This document shows positions 42,485 to 52,037 of a stretch of 64,000 bases of DNA, piece after piece (the stretch's first letter is position 1; the number at the start of each line of letters is the position of its first letter). The stretch lies in NCBI GenBank assembly GCA_032620915.1, contig CP136052.1, forward strand, positions 775,001-839,000, in the 5' to 3' direction. The position numbers and the translations under genes were made by a program. The DNA comes from Oscillospiraceae bacterium NTUH-002-81. Its GTDB lineage: Bacteria > Bacillota > Clostridia > Lachnospirales > Lachnospiraceae. Under the pieces are notes generated by a model, which did not search any database, was not told where the DNA came from, and saw only the letters and a program-made list of their open reading frames with translations.

Positions 42485-42887
42485 ATGATGATCAGTGATC
42501 CGATTGCAGATATGCTTACAAGAATTCGTAACGCGAATACTGCGAAACATGATACAGTAGATATCCCTTCTTCCAAGATGAAAATTGCAATCGCAAACAT
42601 CCTTGTTGATGAGGGATACATTAAGAAATATGATCTGGTAGAGGACGGCAACTTCACTACCATCCGTGTAACTCTGAAATACGGAAAAGACAAGAACGAA
42701 AAAGATTATCACAGGCCTTAAGAGAATCTCCAAGCCCGGCTTACGTGTATACGCTGGCAAAGAGGATCTGCCGAAGGTACTTGGCGGACTGGGTGTGGCT
42801 ATCATCTCCACAAACCAGGGCGTTGTAACCGACAAAAAGGCTAGAGAGCTTGGCGTAGGCGGAGAAGTTCTGGCATTTGTTTGGTAG
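42485..42887 (+). CDS. rpsH: 30S ribosomal protein S8, with a +1 frameshift
   Basis: It begins [20 protein letters not shown], runs to [11 protein letters not shown] and stops at 42721. The next frame supplies the missing half: [20 protein letters not shown], then [13 protein letters not shown] and ending GGEVLAFVW at 42887. Removing one base near the A5 run at 42699-42703 joins the two halves into a normal-length S8 of about 133 residues. Because S8 is essential, I treat this as a sequence error. ATG 42485 follows GGGAGG; ATG 42488 is equally possible. Confidence 0.92.
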
Positions 42888-42895
42888 GCATTGAG

Positions 42896-42997
42896 CACTT
42901 AGCGACTGCCGAGCCGTCAGGCGAAGGCAGAGGTTAGTGCGAAAGCCCACCTGGACACTTAATGAGCGCCAAGCGAAGCGAGGCGGCGAATTTAGTG
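42896..42997. repeat. Palindromic intergenic elements between rpsH and rplF
   Basis: The 271-base gap (42888-43158) holds two adjacent units. One runs CACTTAGCGA (42896-42905) to TAGTGCG (42935-42941), with GCCGAGCC/GGCGAAGGC pairing inside. The other runs CACTTA (42956-42961) to TTAGTG (about 42992), with GCGCC-AAGCGAAGCGAG-GGCGGC style pairing. The bracket CACTTR ... TAGTG is shared with the rplW-rplB element. The remainder (43000-43140) is AT-rich with no gene. They would be transcribed within the essential operon. Confidence 0.55.
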
Positions 42998-43158
42998 ACC
43001 ATGGTGTGCATTGAGCTTTTACAAAAATGAAGATACTTGATATTCTAATATTTATGAAGTGTCTGGAGTGCTATGAACTTAAAAGCTTTTAAAAATTAGT
43101 AATCAGAAGACTGAAAACAGGGCACATTCCCTGAGAATTTAAGTAAGGAGGTACGGGC

Positions 43159-43701
43159 ATGTCACGTATAGGAAGAATGCCAATCGCGATTCCGGCAGGT
43201 GTAACTGTAGAGATCGCAGAAAATAATAAAGTGACGGTTAAAGGTCCTAAGGGAACTCTTGAAAGAGTATTACCTGCAGAAATGGAAATCAAAGTCGAGG
43301 ATGGTCATGTAGTTGTTACAAGACCCAACGATTTAAAGAAAATGAAATCTTTACATGGTCTGACCAGAACCCTGATCCACAACATGGTTGAGGGCGTTGA
43401 GAAGGGTTATGAGAAGATTCTGGAAGTAAACGGTGTTGGTTACCGTGCTGCTAAGTCCGGCAAGACATTAACTCTGAACCTTGGATATTCCCATCCGGTA
43501 GAGATGACCGATCCGGAAGGTATCGAGGCTGTCGTTGAGGGACAGAACAAGATCATCGTTAAGGGTATCGATAAAGAAAAAGTTGGCCAGTACGCTGCTG
43601 AGATCAGAGACAAGAGAAGACCTGAGCCTTATAAGGGCAAGGGCATCAAGTATGCTGATGAAGTGATCCGGCGTAAAGTTGGTAAGACAGGTAAGAAATA
43701 A
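43159..43701 (+). CDS. rplF: 50S ribosomal protein L6
   Basis: 180 aa. [40 protein letters not shown], and the C-terminal [20 protein letters not shown] are conserved. Both copies of the duplicated L6 fold are complete. AAGGAGG precedes ATG 43159. Confidence 0.97.
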   Translation: MSRIGRMPIAIPAGVTVEIAENNKVTVKGPKGTLERVLPAEMEIKVEDGHVVVTRPNDLKKMKSLHGLTRTLIHNMVEGVEKGYEKILEVNGVGYRAAKSGKTLTLNLGYSHPVEMTDPEGIEAVVEGQNKIIVKGIDKEKVGQYAAEIRDKRRPEPYKGKGIKYADEVIRRKVGKTGKK

Positions 43702-43718
43702 ATAAGGAGAGTGTGAAA

Positions 43719-44087
43719 ATGGTTAGTAAAGAATCAAGAGCGAAAGTTCGCGTAAATAAACATAGAAAATTACGCAATCGTTTCAGCGGCACTGCCGAGA
43801 GACCGCGTTTAGCTGTGTTTAGAAGCAATAATCATATGTATGCTCAGATCATTGACGATACGGTTGGAAATACTCTCGTTTCAGCTTCCACACTGCAGAG
43901 TGATGTTAAAGCAGAACTGGAAAAGACCAACAACGTTGAGGCAGCAGCATACCTCGGAACTGTAATTGCAAAGAAAGCTTTGGAAAAAGGCATTACTTCT
44001 GTTGTATTCGACAGAGGAGGATTTATATACCAGGGCAAGATCAAGGCTCTCGCTGATGCAGCAAGAGAAGCTGGTCTGAATTTCTAA
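43719..44087 (+). CDS. rplR: 50S ribosomal protein L18
   Basis: 122 aa. The basic N-terminus has [20 protein letters not shown], then [17 protein letters not shown] and the end [16 protein letters not shown]. It carries 5S rRNA with L5. ATG 43719 with AAGGAG nine bases upstream is preferred over GTG 43713. Confidence 0.96.
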   Translation: MVSKESRAKVRVNKHRKLRNRFSGTAERPRLAVFRSNNHMYAQIIDDTVGNTLVSASTLQSDVKAELEKTNNVEAAAYLGTVIAKKALEKGITSVVFDRGGFIYQGKIKALADAAREAGLNF

Positions 44088-44107
44088 GGTGAGGAGGAGA
44101 AGAACAC

Positions 44108-44617
44108 ATGAGACATGAGATCATTGACGCCAGCCAGTTTGAGTTACAGGACAAGGTCGTGACGATCAAGCGTGTAACCAAGGTAGTTAAAGGCGGCCGT
44201 AACATGCGCTTCACCGCTCTGGTAGTAGTAGGTGACGGACAGGGTCATGTAGGTGTTGGCCTTGGAAAAGCTGCAGAAATTCCGGAAGCAATCCGCAAAG
44301 GAAAAGAGGACGCAGCAAAGAAGCTCATCACAGTAAGCCTGGATGAGAATAACAGTATTACTCATGATTTTATCGGAAAGTTCGGCAGCGCAAGCGTGCT
44401 TCTGAAGAGAGCTCCGGAAGGTACCGGTATCATCGCTGGTGGTCCGGCGCGTGCAGTCATCGAGCTTGCAGGAATCAAGAATATCCGTACAAAATCCCTC
44501 GGCTCCAACAACAAGCAGAACGTTGTTCTGGCAACCATCGAGGGCCTGCGTCAGCTGAAGACTCCGGAAGAAGTAGCCAGACTCCGCGGAAAATCTGTTG
44601 AAGAGATTGTAGGCTAA
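44108..44617 (+). CDS. rpsE: 30S ribosomal protein S5
   Basis: 169 aa. The double-stranded-RNA-binding-like domain has [20 protein letters not shown] and [20 protein letters not shown]. The C-terminal domain has [19 protein letters not shown]. It works with S4 in decoding accuracy. GAGGAG precedes ATG 44108. Confidence 0.97.
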   Translation: MRHEIIDASQFELQDKVVTIKRVTKVVKGGRNMRFTALVVVGDGQGHVGVGLGKAAEIPEAIRKGKEDAAKKLITVSLDENNSITHDFIGKFGSASVLLKRAPEGTGIIAGGPARAVIELAGIKNIRTKSLGSNNKQNVVLATIEGLRQLKTPEEVARLRGKSVEEIVG

Positions 44618-44631
44618 GGAGGAAGAGCAAA

Positions 44632-44814
44632 ATGGCAGACAAGATTAAAGTTACTTTAGTAAAGTCCCCGATCGGTGCTGTTCCGAAGACAAGAGCTACC
44701 GTTGAGGCACTTGGACTGAAGAAAGTCAACGCATCCAATGTTTTACCGAATACCGATGCAACAAAGGGTATGATCCAGAAGGTAAGACATCTGGTAAAAG
44801 TAGAAGAGGTTTAA
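44632..44814 (+). CDS. rpmD: 50S ribosomal protein L30
   Basis: 60 aa. IKVTLVKSPIGAVPKTRATV and GMIQKVRHLVKVEEV cover the whole short family. AAGGAGG precedes ATG 44632, 14 bases after rpsE. Confidence 0.96.
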   Translation: MADKIKVTLVKSPIGAVPKTRATVEALGLKKVNASNVLPNTDATKGMIQKVRHLVKVEEV

Positions 44815-44844
44815 TCGGGCAGAATAAGATAAGGAGGTGCCACA

Positions 44845-45288
44845 ATGGATTTATCAAACTTAAGACCGGCAGACGGTTCCAAACAGAGTGATAATTTCAG
44901 AAGAGGCCGTGGACATGGTTCAGGAAACGGCAAGACAGCTGGCAAAGGCCACAAAGGACAGAAGGCTCGTTCCGGCGGCGGAAAGAGACCGGGCTTTGAG
45001 GGCGGCCAGATGCCGTTATACAGAAGAATTCCCAAGAGAGGTTTCACAAACAGAAATACTGTTGAGATCGTTGGGATCAATGTAAGCGCACTTGAGAGAT
45101 TTGACAACGATGCAGTTGTAACTGTTGAGACACTTGTTGAGGCAGGCATCGTAAAGAATCCGAGAGACGGCGTTAAAATTCTTGGAAATGGAGAATTAAC
45201 CAAAAAGCTTACCGTTCAGGCAAATGCTTTCAGTGCTGGAGCAGCTGCTAAGATCGAGGCTCTCGGTGGAAAAGCTGAGGTGATCTAA
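44845..45288 (+). CDS. rplO: 50S ribosomal protein L15
   Basis: 147 aa. The long basic N-terminal tail [20 protein letters not shown], the loop [20 protein letters not shown] and the folded C-terminal domain are normal. Its stop overlaps the secY ATG by one base, as is common in Firmicutes. Confidence 0.97.
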   Translation: MDLSNLRPADGSKQSDNFRRGRGHGSGNGKTAGKGHKGQKARSGGGKRPGFEGGQMPLYRRIPKRGFTNRNTVEIVGINVSALERFDNDAVVTVETLVEAGIVKNPRDGVKILGNGELTKKLTVQANAFSAGAAAKIEALGGKAEVI

Positions 45289-46607
45289 TGCTTAAAACTC
45301 TCCAGAGCGCATTTAAAATCAAAGATATCAGACAAAAGATATTCTTTACATTTTTAATGCTGATTGTGATCCGTATCGGATCGCAGATTCCGGTTCCTGG
45401 GGTAAACAGCGGTTATTTCGCTGCGTGGTTTGCGCAGCAGTCGGGGGATGCGTTGAATTTCTTTGACGCATTCACCGGGGGCTCCTTCACTTCAATGTCC
45501 ATTTTCGCATTGAACATCAGCCCTTATATTACATCTTCCATCATCATCCAGCTTCTGACCATTGCGATTCCGAAGCTGGAAGAGATGCAGAAGGAAGAAG
45601 ATGGCAGACAGAAGATCAACAAGATTACCCGTTACACGACAGTGTTGCTGGCCTTCATCGAAGGTACGGCCATGACCATCGGTTTTGGCGGAAGAGGACT
45701 TCTGGAGAAGTACAATTTTGTCAACTGTGTTGTCGTGATCGCTGCATTCATCGCAGGTTCCACATTCCTCATGTGGATCGGCGAGCGGATCAGTGAGAAG
45801 GGCATCGGCAATGGTATTTCCATCGTCCTGCTGATCAACATTCTGTCCAGAGTGCCCAGTGATCTGGCTACTCTGTTTGAACAGTTCGTATTCAATAAGA
45901 ATGTGGCTGTCGGCGTGCTTTGTGCAGCGATCATCATTGCAATCATTCTCGTGGTTGTCGTTCTTGTCATTTTCCTGCAGGACGGCGAGCGCAGAATCCC
46001 TGTACAGTATTCCAAGAAAATGCAGGGCCGCAAGATGGTGGGCGGACAGTCCTCCCACATTCCGCTGAAGGTCAACACCGCAGGCGTGATTCCGGTCATC
46101 TTCGCATCATCCCTGATGCAGATGCCTGGCATTATTGCAAGCTTCGCCGGTGTGGACGGCGGTACGGGAATTGGCGGACAGATTTTGCGGACGCTGAATT
46201 CTTCCAACTGGTGTAATCCTCAGCAGCCGGTATACAGTATCGGACTTGTGATTTATGTAGCCCTTTGTATTTTCTTCGCATATTTCTACACATCGATCAC
46301 CTTCAACCCGATCGAGGTTGCAGACAATATCAAGAAACAGGGCGGCTTCATTCCGGGCATCCGTCCGGGCAAGCCCACGACTGATTATCTGACAAGCATT
46401 CTGAATTACACAGTATTTGTCGGAGCAGTCGGCCTGCTGATCATCGTGGTGATCCCGTTCATTTTCAACGGTGTCTTCCGCGCAAGTGTTTCCTTTGGTG
46501 GAACTTCGATCATCATCATTGTGGGTGTCATCCTCGAGACCCTCAAGCAGATTGAGTCCAGCATTCCGGAATACTACTATTCGCATAAGAAATCCATTTT
46601 TGGATAA
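45288..46607 (+). CDS. secY: Preprotein translocase subunit SecY
   Basis: 439 aa, ten predicted helices; the central channel of the Sec system. Motifs include IRIGSQIPVPGVNSG (plug region follows), NISPYITSSIIIQLL, the cytoplasmic loop RRIPVQYSKKMQGRK used in ribosome and SecA binding, and FTPIEVADN-like FNPIEVADNIKKQGGFIPGI. The last residues (SSIPEYYYSHKKSIFG) look less familiar than the usual RNYKGFL-type ending, but the length is normal and no frameshift is evident. A terminator follows at 46635. Confidence 0.95.
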   Translation: MLKTLQSAFKIKDIRQKIFFTFLMLIVIRIGSQIPVPGVNSGYFAAWFAQQSGDALNFFDAFTGGSFTSMSIFALNISPYITSSIIIQLLTIAIPKLEEMQKEEDGRQKINKITRYTTVLLAFIEGTAMTIGFGGRGLLEKYNFVNCVVVIAAFIAGSTFLMWIGERISEKGIGNGISIVLLINILSRVPSDLATLFEQFVFNKNVAVGVLCAAIIIAIILVVVVLVIFLQDGERRIPVQYSKKMQGRKMVGGQSSHIPLKVNTAGVIPVIFASSLMQMPGIIASFAGVDGGTGIGGQILRTLNSSNWCNPQQPVYSIGLVIYVALCIFFAYFYTSITFNPIEVADNIKKQGGFIPGIRPGKPTTDYLTSILNYTVFVGAVGLLIIVVIPFIFNGVFRASVSFGGTSIIIIVGVILETLKQIESSIPEYYYSHKKSIFG

Positions 46608-46634
46608 ATACGAGGGGGCAATCCCCTTCACAGA

Positions 46635-46676
46635 GGATGCCTCCGGCCCGCAAAGGGGTTGTGAGGCATCCTTTTT
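46635..46676 (+). terminator. Terminator after secY
   Basis: GGATGCCTC (46635-46643) pairs with GAGGCATCC (46663-46671) and five T follow. Partial readthrough is likely because essential genes follow, but adk has its own promoter. Confidence 0.75.
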
Positions 46677-46711
46677 CATTGATAAAAGGAATTTCTTTCC
46701 CTATAAAAATG

Positions 46712-46740
46712 TTTCATAAATGGGAAAAATGGGGTATAAT
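46712..46740 (+). promoter_or_regulatory. Promoter of adk-map-KOW-infA
   Basis: TTTCAT (46712-46717), 17-base spacer, TATAAT (46735-46740), preceded by GGGG just before the -10. About 42 bases before the adk ATG. Confidence 0.55.
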
Positions 46741-46781
46741 CAAAACAGCAAGACTATATACCAAAGGGAGGAACACAACAC

Positions 46782-47426
46782 ATGAAGATTATTATGTTAG
46801 GTGCACCTGGAGCAGGAAAAGGAACACAGGCGAAGATGATCGCCGACAAGTACGGCATCCCGCACATTTCCACAGGCGATATTTTCCGTGCCAATATCAA
46901 GAACGGAACCGAGCTGGGCAAGAAAGCCAAGGGTTACATGGATCAGGGGCTGCTGGTGCCGGATGAGCTGGTGGTAGATCTGGTGGCAGACCGCATCGTA
47001 CAGGACGACTGCAAGAACGGTTTTGTACTGGACGGCTTCCCGCGGACTATTCCCCAGGCAGAGGCGCTGGACGAGGCACTGAAAAAACTGGGCACATCCA
47101 TTGACTATGCGCTGAACATCGAAGTGCCGGATGACAACATCGTGACCCGTATGTCCGGCAGACGTGCCTGCGTATCCTGCGGCGCTACCTATCATTTAGT
47201 ACATATCCCTCCGAAGAAAGAGGGAATCTGCGACAGATGCGGCGCAGCACTCATCTTACGTGACGACGACAAGCCGGAGACCGTAAAGAAGCGCCTGGCA
47301 GTATACCATGAGCAGACACAGCCGCTGATCGATTACTATTCCAAGCAGGGCTGCCTGAAAGAGGTTGATGGTACTGTGGACATGAGCGACGTATTTGACG
47401 CGATTGTGAAGATTTTAGGAGCATAA
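46782..47426 (+). CDS. adk: Adenylate kinase
   Basis: 214 aa, cytoplasmic; interconverts ATP and AMP with two ADP. P-loop [17 protein letters not shown] site [22 protein letters not shown], and a zinc-containing lid with CVSC and CDRC. It is the long-lid type usual for Firmicutes. AAAGGGAGG precedes ATG 46782. The map gene begins 2 bases after its stop. Confidence 0.97.
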   Translation: MKIIMLGAPGAGKGTQAKMIADKYGIPHISTGDIFRANIKNGTELGKKAKGYMDQGLLVPDELVVDLVADRIVQDDCKNGFVLDGFPRTIPQAEALDEALKKLGTSIDYALNIEVPDDNIVTRMSGRRACVSCGATYHLVHIPPKKEGICDRCGAALILRDDDKPETVKKRLAVYHEQTQPLIDYYSKQGCLKEVDGTVDMSDVFDAIVKILGA

Positions 47427-47428
47427 AA

Positions 47429-48188
47429 ATGTCAGTATCAATTAAGTCAACCAGAGAGATTGAACTCATGAGAGAGGCCGGAAGGCTTCTGGAAATTACT
47501 CACAACGAGATGGAGAAGGCGCTGAAACCGGGCATGTCCACCATGGACATCAACCGCATCGGCGAGGAGGTCATCCGCAGCTTCGGCTGCATCCCTTCTT
47601 TCCTGAATTACAATGGATATCCTGCCTCCATCTGCGTGTCGGTCAATGATGAAGTGGTGCACGGCATCCCCCACAAGGATCACATCATTCAGGAGGGTGA
47701 TATCGTCAGCCTGGATGCGGGCCTGATCTACAAGGGATACCATTCAGACGCGGCCCGTACCCATTTGGTGGGAGAATGCAGCCCCGAGGCGAAGAAACTC
47801 GTCGAAGTGACGAAGCAGAGCTTTTTCGAGGGCATCAAGTTTGCGAAGGCAGGACATCATCTTTTTCGAGATCTCCGCAGCCATCGGCGATTATGCGGAA
47901 AGCTTCGGCTACGGTGTTGTCCGAGACTTGGTGGGGCACGGCATCGGCACCCATCTGCATGAGGATCCGCAGATTCCCAACTTCCGCCAGAGAGGCAGAG
48001 GCCTGAAGCTGATGCCGGGTATGACACTGGCCATCGAGCCCATGATCAATGCGGGAACGAGAGAGGTGGCCTGGATGGATGACGACTGGACGGTTGTCAC
48101 CATGGACGGCTCCCTGTCCGCCCACTATGAAAATACGATCCTGATCACCGACGGAGAACCCGAGATTCTTTCTCTGTCCGTGAAATAG
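47429..48188 (+). CDS. map: Methionine aminopeptidase type I, with a +1 frameshift
   Basis: Removes the initiator Met from new proteins using two metal ions. The first frame has NGYPASICVSVNDEVVHGIP, then DAG and DAART metal-ligand motifs, to KAGHHLF. It then shifts into RDLRSHRR and stops at 47962. The next frame gives EISAAIGDYAESFGYGVVRD, GHGIGTHLHEDPQIPN, the IEPM Glu and the HYENT Glu. Removing one T from the T5 run 47872-47876 yields a continuous protein of about 252 residues. It is essential in bacteria, so this is probably a sequence error. Confidence 0.9.
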
Positions 48189-48206
48189 CAGGTGAGAGGG
48201 GCAGTT

Positions 48207-48476
48207 ATGGAATATCAGACAGGAATGCTCGTGGAATCCCGGGCGGGGCACGACAAAGGAGAACTATACATCATCACGGGGATCACGGACGGCTATGTGG
48301 CTTTAAGCGACGGACGGCTGAAACCGGTGGATCACCCGAAGCGAAAGAAACCGATGCATATCGCAAAGAAAGCAGACATCCCGGCGCTTCTTTCAGAGAA
48401 GCTGGCGCAGGGAATGCCGCTTACCAATGAAGATATCAAAAGAGTAATTAAATTATGGAGGTCAGAAAATGTCTAA
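48207..48476 (+). CDS. KOW-domain RNA-binding protein (L14e-like)
   Basis: 89 aa. The N-terminal KOW-like fold is [41 protein letters not shown]-terminal helix follows. Proteins of this kind sit between map and infA in many Clostridia and Bacilli and are thought to bind RNA or ribosomes. ATG 48207 follows GAGAGG; a longer start at 48192 is possible. It overlaps infA by 8 bases. Confidence 0.8.
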   Translation: MEYQTGMLVESRAGHDKGELYIITGITDGYVALSDGRLKPVDHPKRKKPMHIAKKADIPALLSEKLAQGMPLTNEDIKRVIKLWRSENV

Positions 48477-48687
48477 GGCTGATGTTATTGAAATTGAAGG
48501 AGTTGTAATTGAAAAGCTTCCCAACGCGTTTTTTCAGGTAGAGCTGGAGAATGGTCATAAGGTACTTGCAACGATCAGTGGCAAGCTCCGCATGAACTAT
48601 ATCCGTATTCTTCCGGGCGATAAGGTGACACTGGAGCTGTCCCCTTACGATCTGTCCAAGGGAAGAATCATCTGGAGAGATAAATAA
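48469..48687 (+). CDS. infA: Translation initiation factor IF-1
   Basis: 72 aa, a single S1/OB domain. [40 protein letters not shown] and [20 protein letters not shown] are diagnostic. It binds the A site with IF-2 and IF-3. A terminator and a new promoter follow, so the alpha section can be expressed separately. Confidence 0.97.
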   Translation: MSKADVIEIEGVVIEKLPNAFFQVELENGHKVLATISGKLRMNYIRILPGDKVTLELSPYDLSKGRIIWRDK

Positions 48688-48700
48688 TAAGAAGAGATCC

Positions 48701-48738
48701 GGCCTGCGGTGTTCCAAAAGAGCACTGCGGGCCTTTTT
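48701..48738 (+). terminator. Terminator after infA
   Basis: GGCCTGCGGTG (48701-48711) pairs with CACTGCGGGCC (48723-48733), two G-T pairs; TTTTT follows. Confidence 0.8.
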
Positions 48739-48784
48739 CTATAGAAAAATGATGAAAAAATCTTTCAAAATCCCGAAAAAACGC

Positions 48785-48813
48785 TTGCATTTGGGAATCT
48801 CTTTTGCTACAAT
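48785..48813 (+). promoter_or_regulatory. Promoter of rpmJ-rpsM-rpsK-rpsD-rpoA-rplQ
   Basis: TTGCAT (48785-48790), exact 17-base spacer, TACAAT (48808-48813). The -35 box is identical to that of the rpsJ promoter at 35228. The leader before rpmJ is about 130 bases. Confidence 0.7.
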
Positions 48814-48947
48814 ATAAGTCGGACGTTTTTGGATACGTCTATTTTCTACTGGAAAAATTTGCAGTCCGTCTGCATGACACAGAAGAGAAGGCGCATCCGG
48901 AATTACCCGTCAGCCGGGAGTCCGAAGATAAGAAAGGAGGGTTTTCC

Positions 48948-49062
48948 ATGAAAGTTAGGTCATCTGTTAAGCCGATTTGCGAGAAGTGCAAGATCATTAA
49001 GAGAAAAAGGCAGCATCAGAGTAATCTGCGAAAATCCAAAACACAAACAGAGACAGGGTTAA
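48948..49062 (+). CDS. rpmJ: 50S ribosomal protein L36, with a +1 frameshift
   Basis: Reads [20 protein letters not shown] and then shifts into RQHQSNLRK. With one A removed from the A5 run at 49004-49008 it continues [17 protein letters not shown] and stops at 49062, giving the standard 37-residue protein. Zinc ligands are C11, C14, C27 and H32. AAAGGAGG precedes ATG 48948. L36 is a late-assembly protein of the large subunit. The lesion is most simply a sequence error. Confidence 0.92.
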
Positions 49063-49485
49063 TGAGGCTTGCTGATCATTACCAGTGTTTCAAACTTATT
49101 TTGTGCGGCTGCAGTAGAACCACGCGGATGCGTTGTAGCTACTGATCACGGCGGGAACCTGTGTTTTTTCACAGAAGGACCGCAAAACATTCGAGGAAAA
49201 TTCCGTCTTCGGATGAAGAATATATTCACGTCGGATATCGCTTTCCGACAGTGTGGGAGTTAGCAGACCCACTGAAGATTATTCACAGAGATATTGCTTT
49301 TTAATACCGAGAAAGTGGTATCAGTATCGGAAAGATCGGGTAGATACCCGGTTGGGCGTCCACTGGATGCCTCAATTAGGAACAATATGACGCGAAGCTT
49401 TCAAAGTGCGCACACATTTCAGGCACTGCCCCGCAAGCAGTGAGCTGCGTGATGGAGATGGCTTAGAAAATGGAGGAATAATCAA
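49063..49485 (+). other. Long structured gap between rpmJ and rpsM
   Basis: 423 bases without a convincing gene, where most Firmicutes have far fewer. Short strong hairpins are visible: ATACC-GAGAAAGT-GGTAT (about 49304-49321) and CGGGTA-GA-TACCCG (about 49338-49351). A G/C-balanced 3' part ends at GGAGG before rpsM. Some of the sequence looks like leader RNA rather than spacer. I do not recognise a known RNA family. Confidence 0.45.
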
Positions 49486-49854
49486 ATGGCTCGTATTGCT
49501 GGTGTAGACTTACCAAGAGAAAAACGTGCAGAGATTGGACTGACTTACATCTACGGAATCGGAAGAGTAAGCGCCAACAAAATTTTAGCAGCAGCGAATG
49601 TTAATCCGGACACTCGTGTCAGAGACCTGACTGACGAAGAGGTTAAGAGACTGAGCGCTGTTATCGATGAACAGTACATGGTAGAGGGCGACTTAAGAAG
49701 AGATGTTGCCATGAACATCAAGAGACTTCAGGAGATCGGATGCTACAGAGGAATCCGTCACAGAAAAGGCCTGCCGGTTCGTGGTCAGAAGACAAAGACC
49801 AACGCAAGAACAAGAAAAGGCCCGAAGAGAACAGTTGCCAACAAGAAGAAATAA
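49486..49854 (+). CDS. rpsM: 30S ribosomal protein S13
   Basis: 122 aa. [39 protein letters not shown] and the basic tail [20 protein letters not shown] are diagnostic. It contacts L5 and S19 at the subunit bridge. TGGAGGA precedes ATG 49486. Confidence 0.97.
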   Translation: MARIAGVDLPREKRAEIGLTYIYGIGRVSANKILAAANVNPDTRVRDLTDEEVKRLSAVIDEQYMVEGDLRRDVAMNIKRLQEIGCYRGIRHRKGLPVRGQKTKTNARTRKGPKRTVANKKK

Positions 49855-49920
49855 TCTTCATTGATTTGAGAAACAAGCTGATTTTTATATAATTTGAGAA
49901 AGCGTAGGTTAGTTTAGAAA

Positions 49921-50316
49921 ATGGCGAAAAAAGTTGCAAAAAAAGTGACAAAAAAGCGCGTTAGAAAAAACGTTGAACGTGGACAGGCACATATTCAGTC
50001 TTCCTTTAACAACACGATTGTTACCCTGACTGATACCGAGGGAAATGCTTTATCCTGGGCAAGTGCTGGTGGTCTTGGATTTAGAGGTTCAAGGAAATCT
50101 ACCCCTTATGCAGCACAGATGGCTGCAGAGACTGCGACAAAGGCAGCGTTACCGCACGGCTTAAAGACCGTAGATGTATTCGTAAAAGGTCCCGGATCGG
50201 GACGTGAGGCAGCTATCCGTGCCCTTCAGGCATGCGGCCTCGAGGTTACAAGCATCAAGGACGTAACTCCGGTTCCGCACAATGGATGCCGTCCGCCGAA
50301 ACGCAGAAGAGTCTAG
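49921..50316 (+). CDS. rpsK: 30S ribosomal protein S11
   Basis: 131 aa. The lysine-rich start [19 protein letters not shown], then [40 protein letters not shown] and the end [18 protein letters not shown]. The upstream ribosome-binding site is weak compared with its neighbours; translation may depend on coupling. Confidence 0.97.
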   Translation: MAKKVAKKVTKKRVRKNVERGQAHIQSSFNNTIVTLTDTEGNALSWASAGGLGFRGSRKSTPYAAQMAAETATKAALPHGLKTVDVFVKGPGSGREAAIRALQACGLEVTSIKDVTPVPHNGCRPPKRRRV

Positions 50317-50340
50317 TCTTAATAGGAGGTATAGTGTAAA

Positions 50341-50934
50341 ATGGCAGTGAACAGAACACCTGTCCTGAAAAGATGCAGATCCCTTGGTATGGATCCGATC
50401 TACTTAGGAATTGATAAAAAATCTAACAGACAGTCCCAGAGAGCTGGTAAGAAGCAGAGTGAGTACGCTCTTCAGCTTCGCGAGAAACAGAAAGCAAAAT
50501 TCATCTACGGCGTACTGGAGAAGCCTTTCCGTAATTACTACGACAGAGCTGACCGTATGAAGGGTATGACCGGTGAGAACCTGATGATCATGCTCGAGAG
50601 CAGACTTGACAATGTTATCTTCCGTCTTGGTTTCGCAAGAACAAGAAGAGAGGCAAGACAGATCGTTGACCACAAGCACGTTCTTGTAAACGGCAAGTGC
50701 GTAAACATCCCGTCTTATCTGATCAAGGCTGGCGACCAGATCGAGATCAGAGAGAAGAGCAAAGGCTCTCAGAGATACAAAGATATCCTTGAGGTTACCG
50801 GCGGCAGACTCGTTCCGGAATGGTTAGAGGCTGATCAGGAGAATTTAAAGGGTACTGTAAAGGAGCTTCCGAGCAGAGAAGCTATCGATGTACCGGTAAA
50901 CGAGATGCTTATCGTCGAGTTGTACTCCAAATAA
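50341..50934 (+). CDS. rpsD: 30S ribosomal protein S4
   Basis: 197 aa. The N-terminal region lacks the zinc cysteines found in some S4 proteins. The S4 RNA-binding domain has [20 protein letters not shown] and [21 protein letters not shown]4 starts 16S assembly and represses its own operon in several bacteria. AGGAGG precedes ATG 50341. Confidence 0.97.
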   Translation: MAVNRTPVLKRCRSLGMDPIYLGIDKKSNRQSQRAGKKQSEYALQLREKQKAKFIYGVLEKPFRNYYDRADRMKGMTGENLMIMLESRLDNVIFRLGFARTRREARQIVDHKHVLVNGKCVNIPSYLIKAGDQIEIREKSKGSQRYKDILEVTGGRLVPEWLEADQENLKGTVKELPSREAIDVPVNEMLIVELYSK

Positions 50935-50996
50935 TAATTTAGGAGTATAATACCCTCAGTAAATACTAACCCAATCAAATAAGGAGGGGCTTTGTA

Positions 50997-51959
50997 GTGT
51001 TCGATTTTAACAAACCAAAAATTGAAATTGCTGAAATTTCAGAAGATAAAAAGTACGGAAGATTCGTAGTTGAGCCGCTCGAGAGAGGTTACGGCACAAC
51101 ACTTGGTAATTCCCTCAGAAGAATTATGTTGTCTTCCTTACCGGGTGCGGCAGTCAGCCAGGTCAAGATTGACGGCGTCCTTCACGAATTCAGCTCTATC
51201 CCTGGAGTGAAGGAAGACGTAACTGAGATCATCATGAACATCAAAAGCCTTGCTATCAAGAACAGCAGTGAATCCAATGAGCCTAAGAAGGCGTACATCG
51301 AATTCGAGGGTGAGGGCGTGGTTACTGCGGCGGATATTCAGGTAGATCAGGACATTGAGATCCTGAACAAGGATCAGGTGATCGCAACCTTAAGCGGCGG
51401 CGCAGACTGCAAGCTTTACATGGAGCTGACCATCACAAAGGGTCGCGGCTATGTGAGCGCAGACAAGAACAAGACCGAAGATATGCCCATCGGCGTTATT
51501 GCTGTGGATTCCATCTATACTCCGGTTGAGCGTGTGAACCTCACAGTTGAGAACACACGTGTCGGTCAGATCACTGATTTCGATAAGCTTACTTTAGATG
51601 TGTTCACCAACGGAACACTGGCTCCCGACGAGGCAGTGAGCCTTGCAGCCAAGGTTCTCAGCGAGCACTTAAGTCTCTTTATCGATCTTTCTGAGAACGC
51701 CAAGACGGCAGAGGTCATGATCGAGAAAGAGGACAACGAGAAAGAGAAAGTTCTGGAAATGAACATTGACGAGCTGGAGCTGTCTGTTCGTTCCTACAAC
51801 TGTCTGAAGAGAGCCGGAATCAACACGGTTGAAGAGCTTTGCAACAGAACATCCGAGGACATGATGAAGGTTCGTAACCTGGGCCGGAAATCCCTCGAGG
51901 AAGTACTGGCGAAGCTGAAAGAGCTTGGACTTCAGCTGAATCCAAGCGACGAGAACTAA
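50997..51959 (+). CDS. rpoA: DNA-directed RNA polymerase alpha subunit
   Basis: 320 aa from GTG 50997 after AAGGAGG. The N-terminal domain has [20 protein letters not shown] and [16 protein letters not shown]. The C-terminal domain has [20 protein letters not shown] and [20 protein letters not shown]. It dimerises to start RNA polymerase assembly and contacts activators and UP elements. Confidence 0.97.
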   Translation: MFDFNKPKIEIAEISEDKKYGRFVVEPLERGYGTTLGNSLRRIMLSSLPGAAVSQVKIDGVLHEFSSIPGVKEDVTEIIMNIKSLAIKNSSESNEPKKAYIEFEGEGVVTAADIQVDQDIEILNKDQVIATLSGGADCKLYMELTITKGRGYVSADKNKTEDMPIGVIAVDSIYTPVERVNLTVENTRVGQITDFDKLTLDVFTNGTLAPDEAVSLAAKVLSEHLSLFIDLSENAKTAEVMIEKEDNEKEKVLEMNIDELELSVRSYNCLKRAGINTVEELCNRTSEDMMKVRNLGRKSLEEVLAKLKELGLQLNPSDEN

Positions 51960-52037
51960 AAATTTATGGACGAAAAGCATTTACCCAGTAAGCCCGAAGA
52001 GCATGGATAAGTGTTCCACAAATGGAGGAATTATAAA

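Noticed and set aside
46540..46607. Frameshift at the 3' end of secY
   Set aside because: The last 16 residues look unfamiliar, but no neighbouring frame restores a known SecY ending and the total length is normal.
48804..49145. A 113-codon frame spanning rpmJ
   Set aside because: It is an artefact of the rpmJ frameshift joined to upstream leader sequence; only the 48948-49062 part is a gene once one A is removed.
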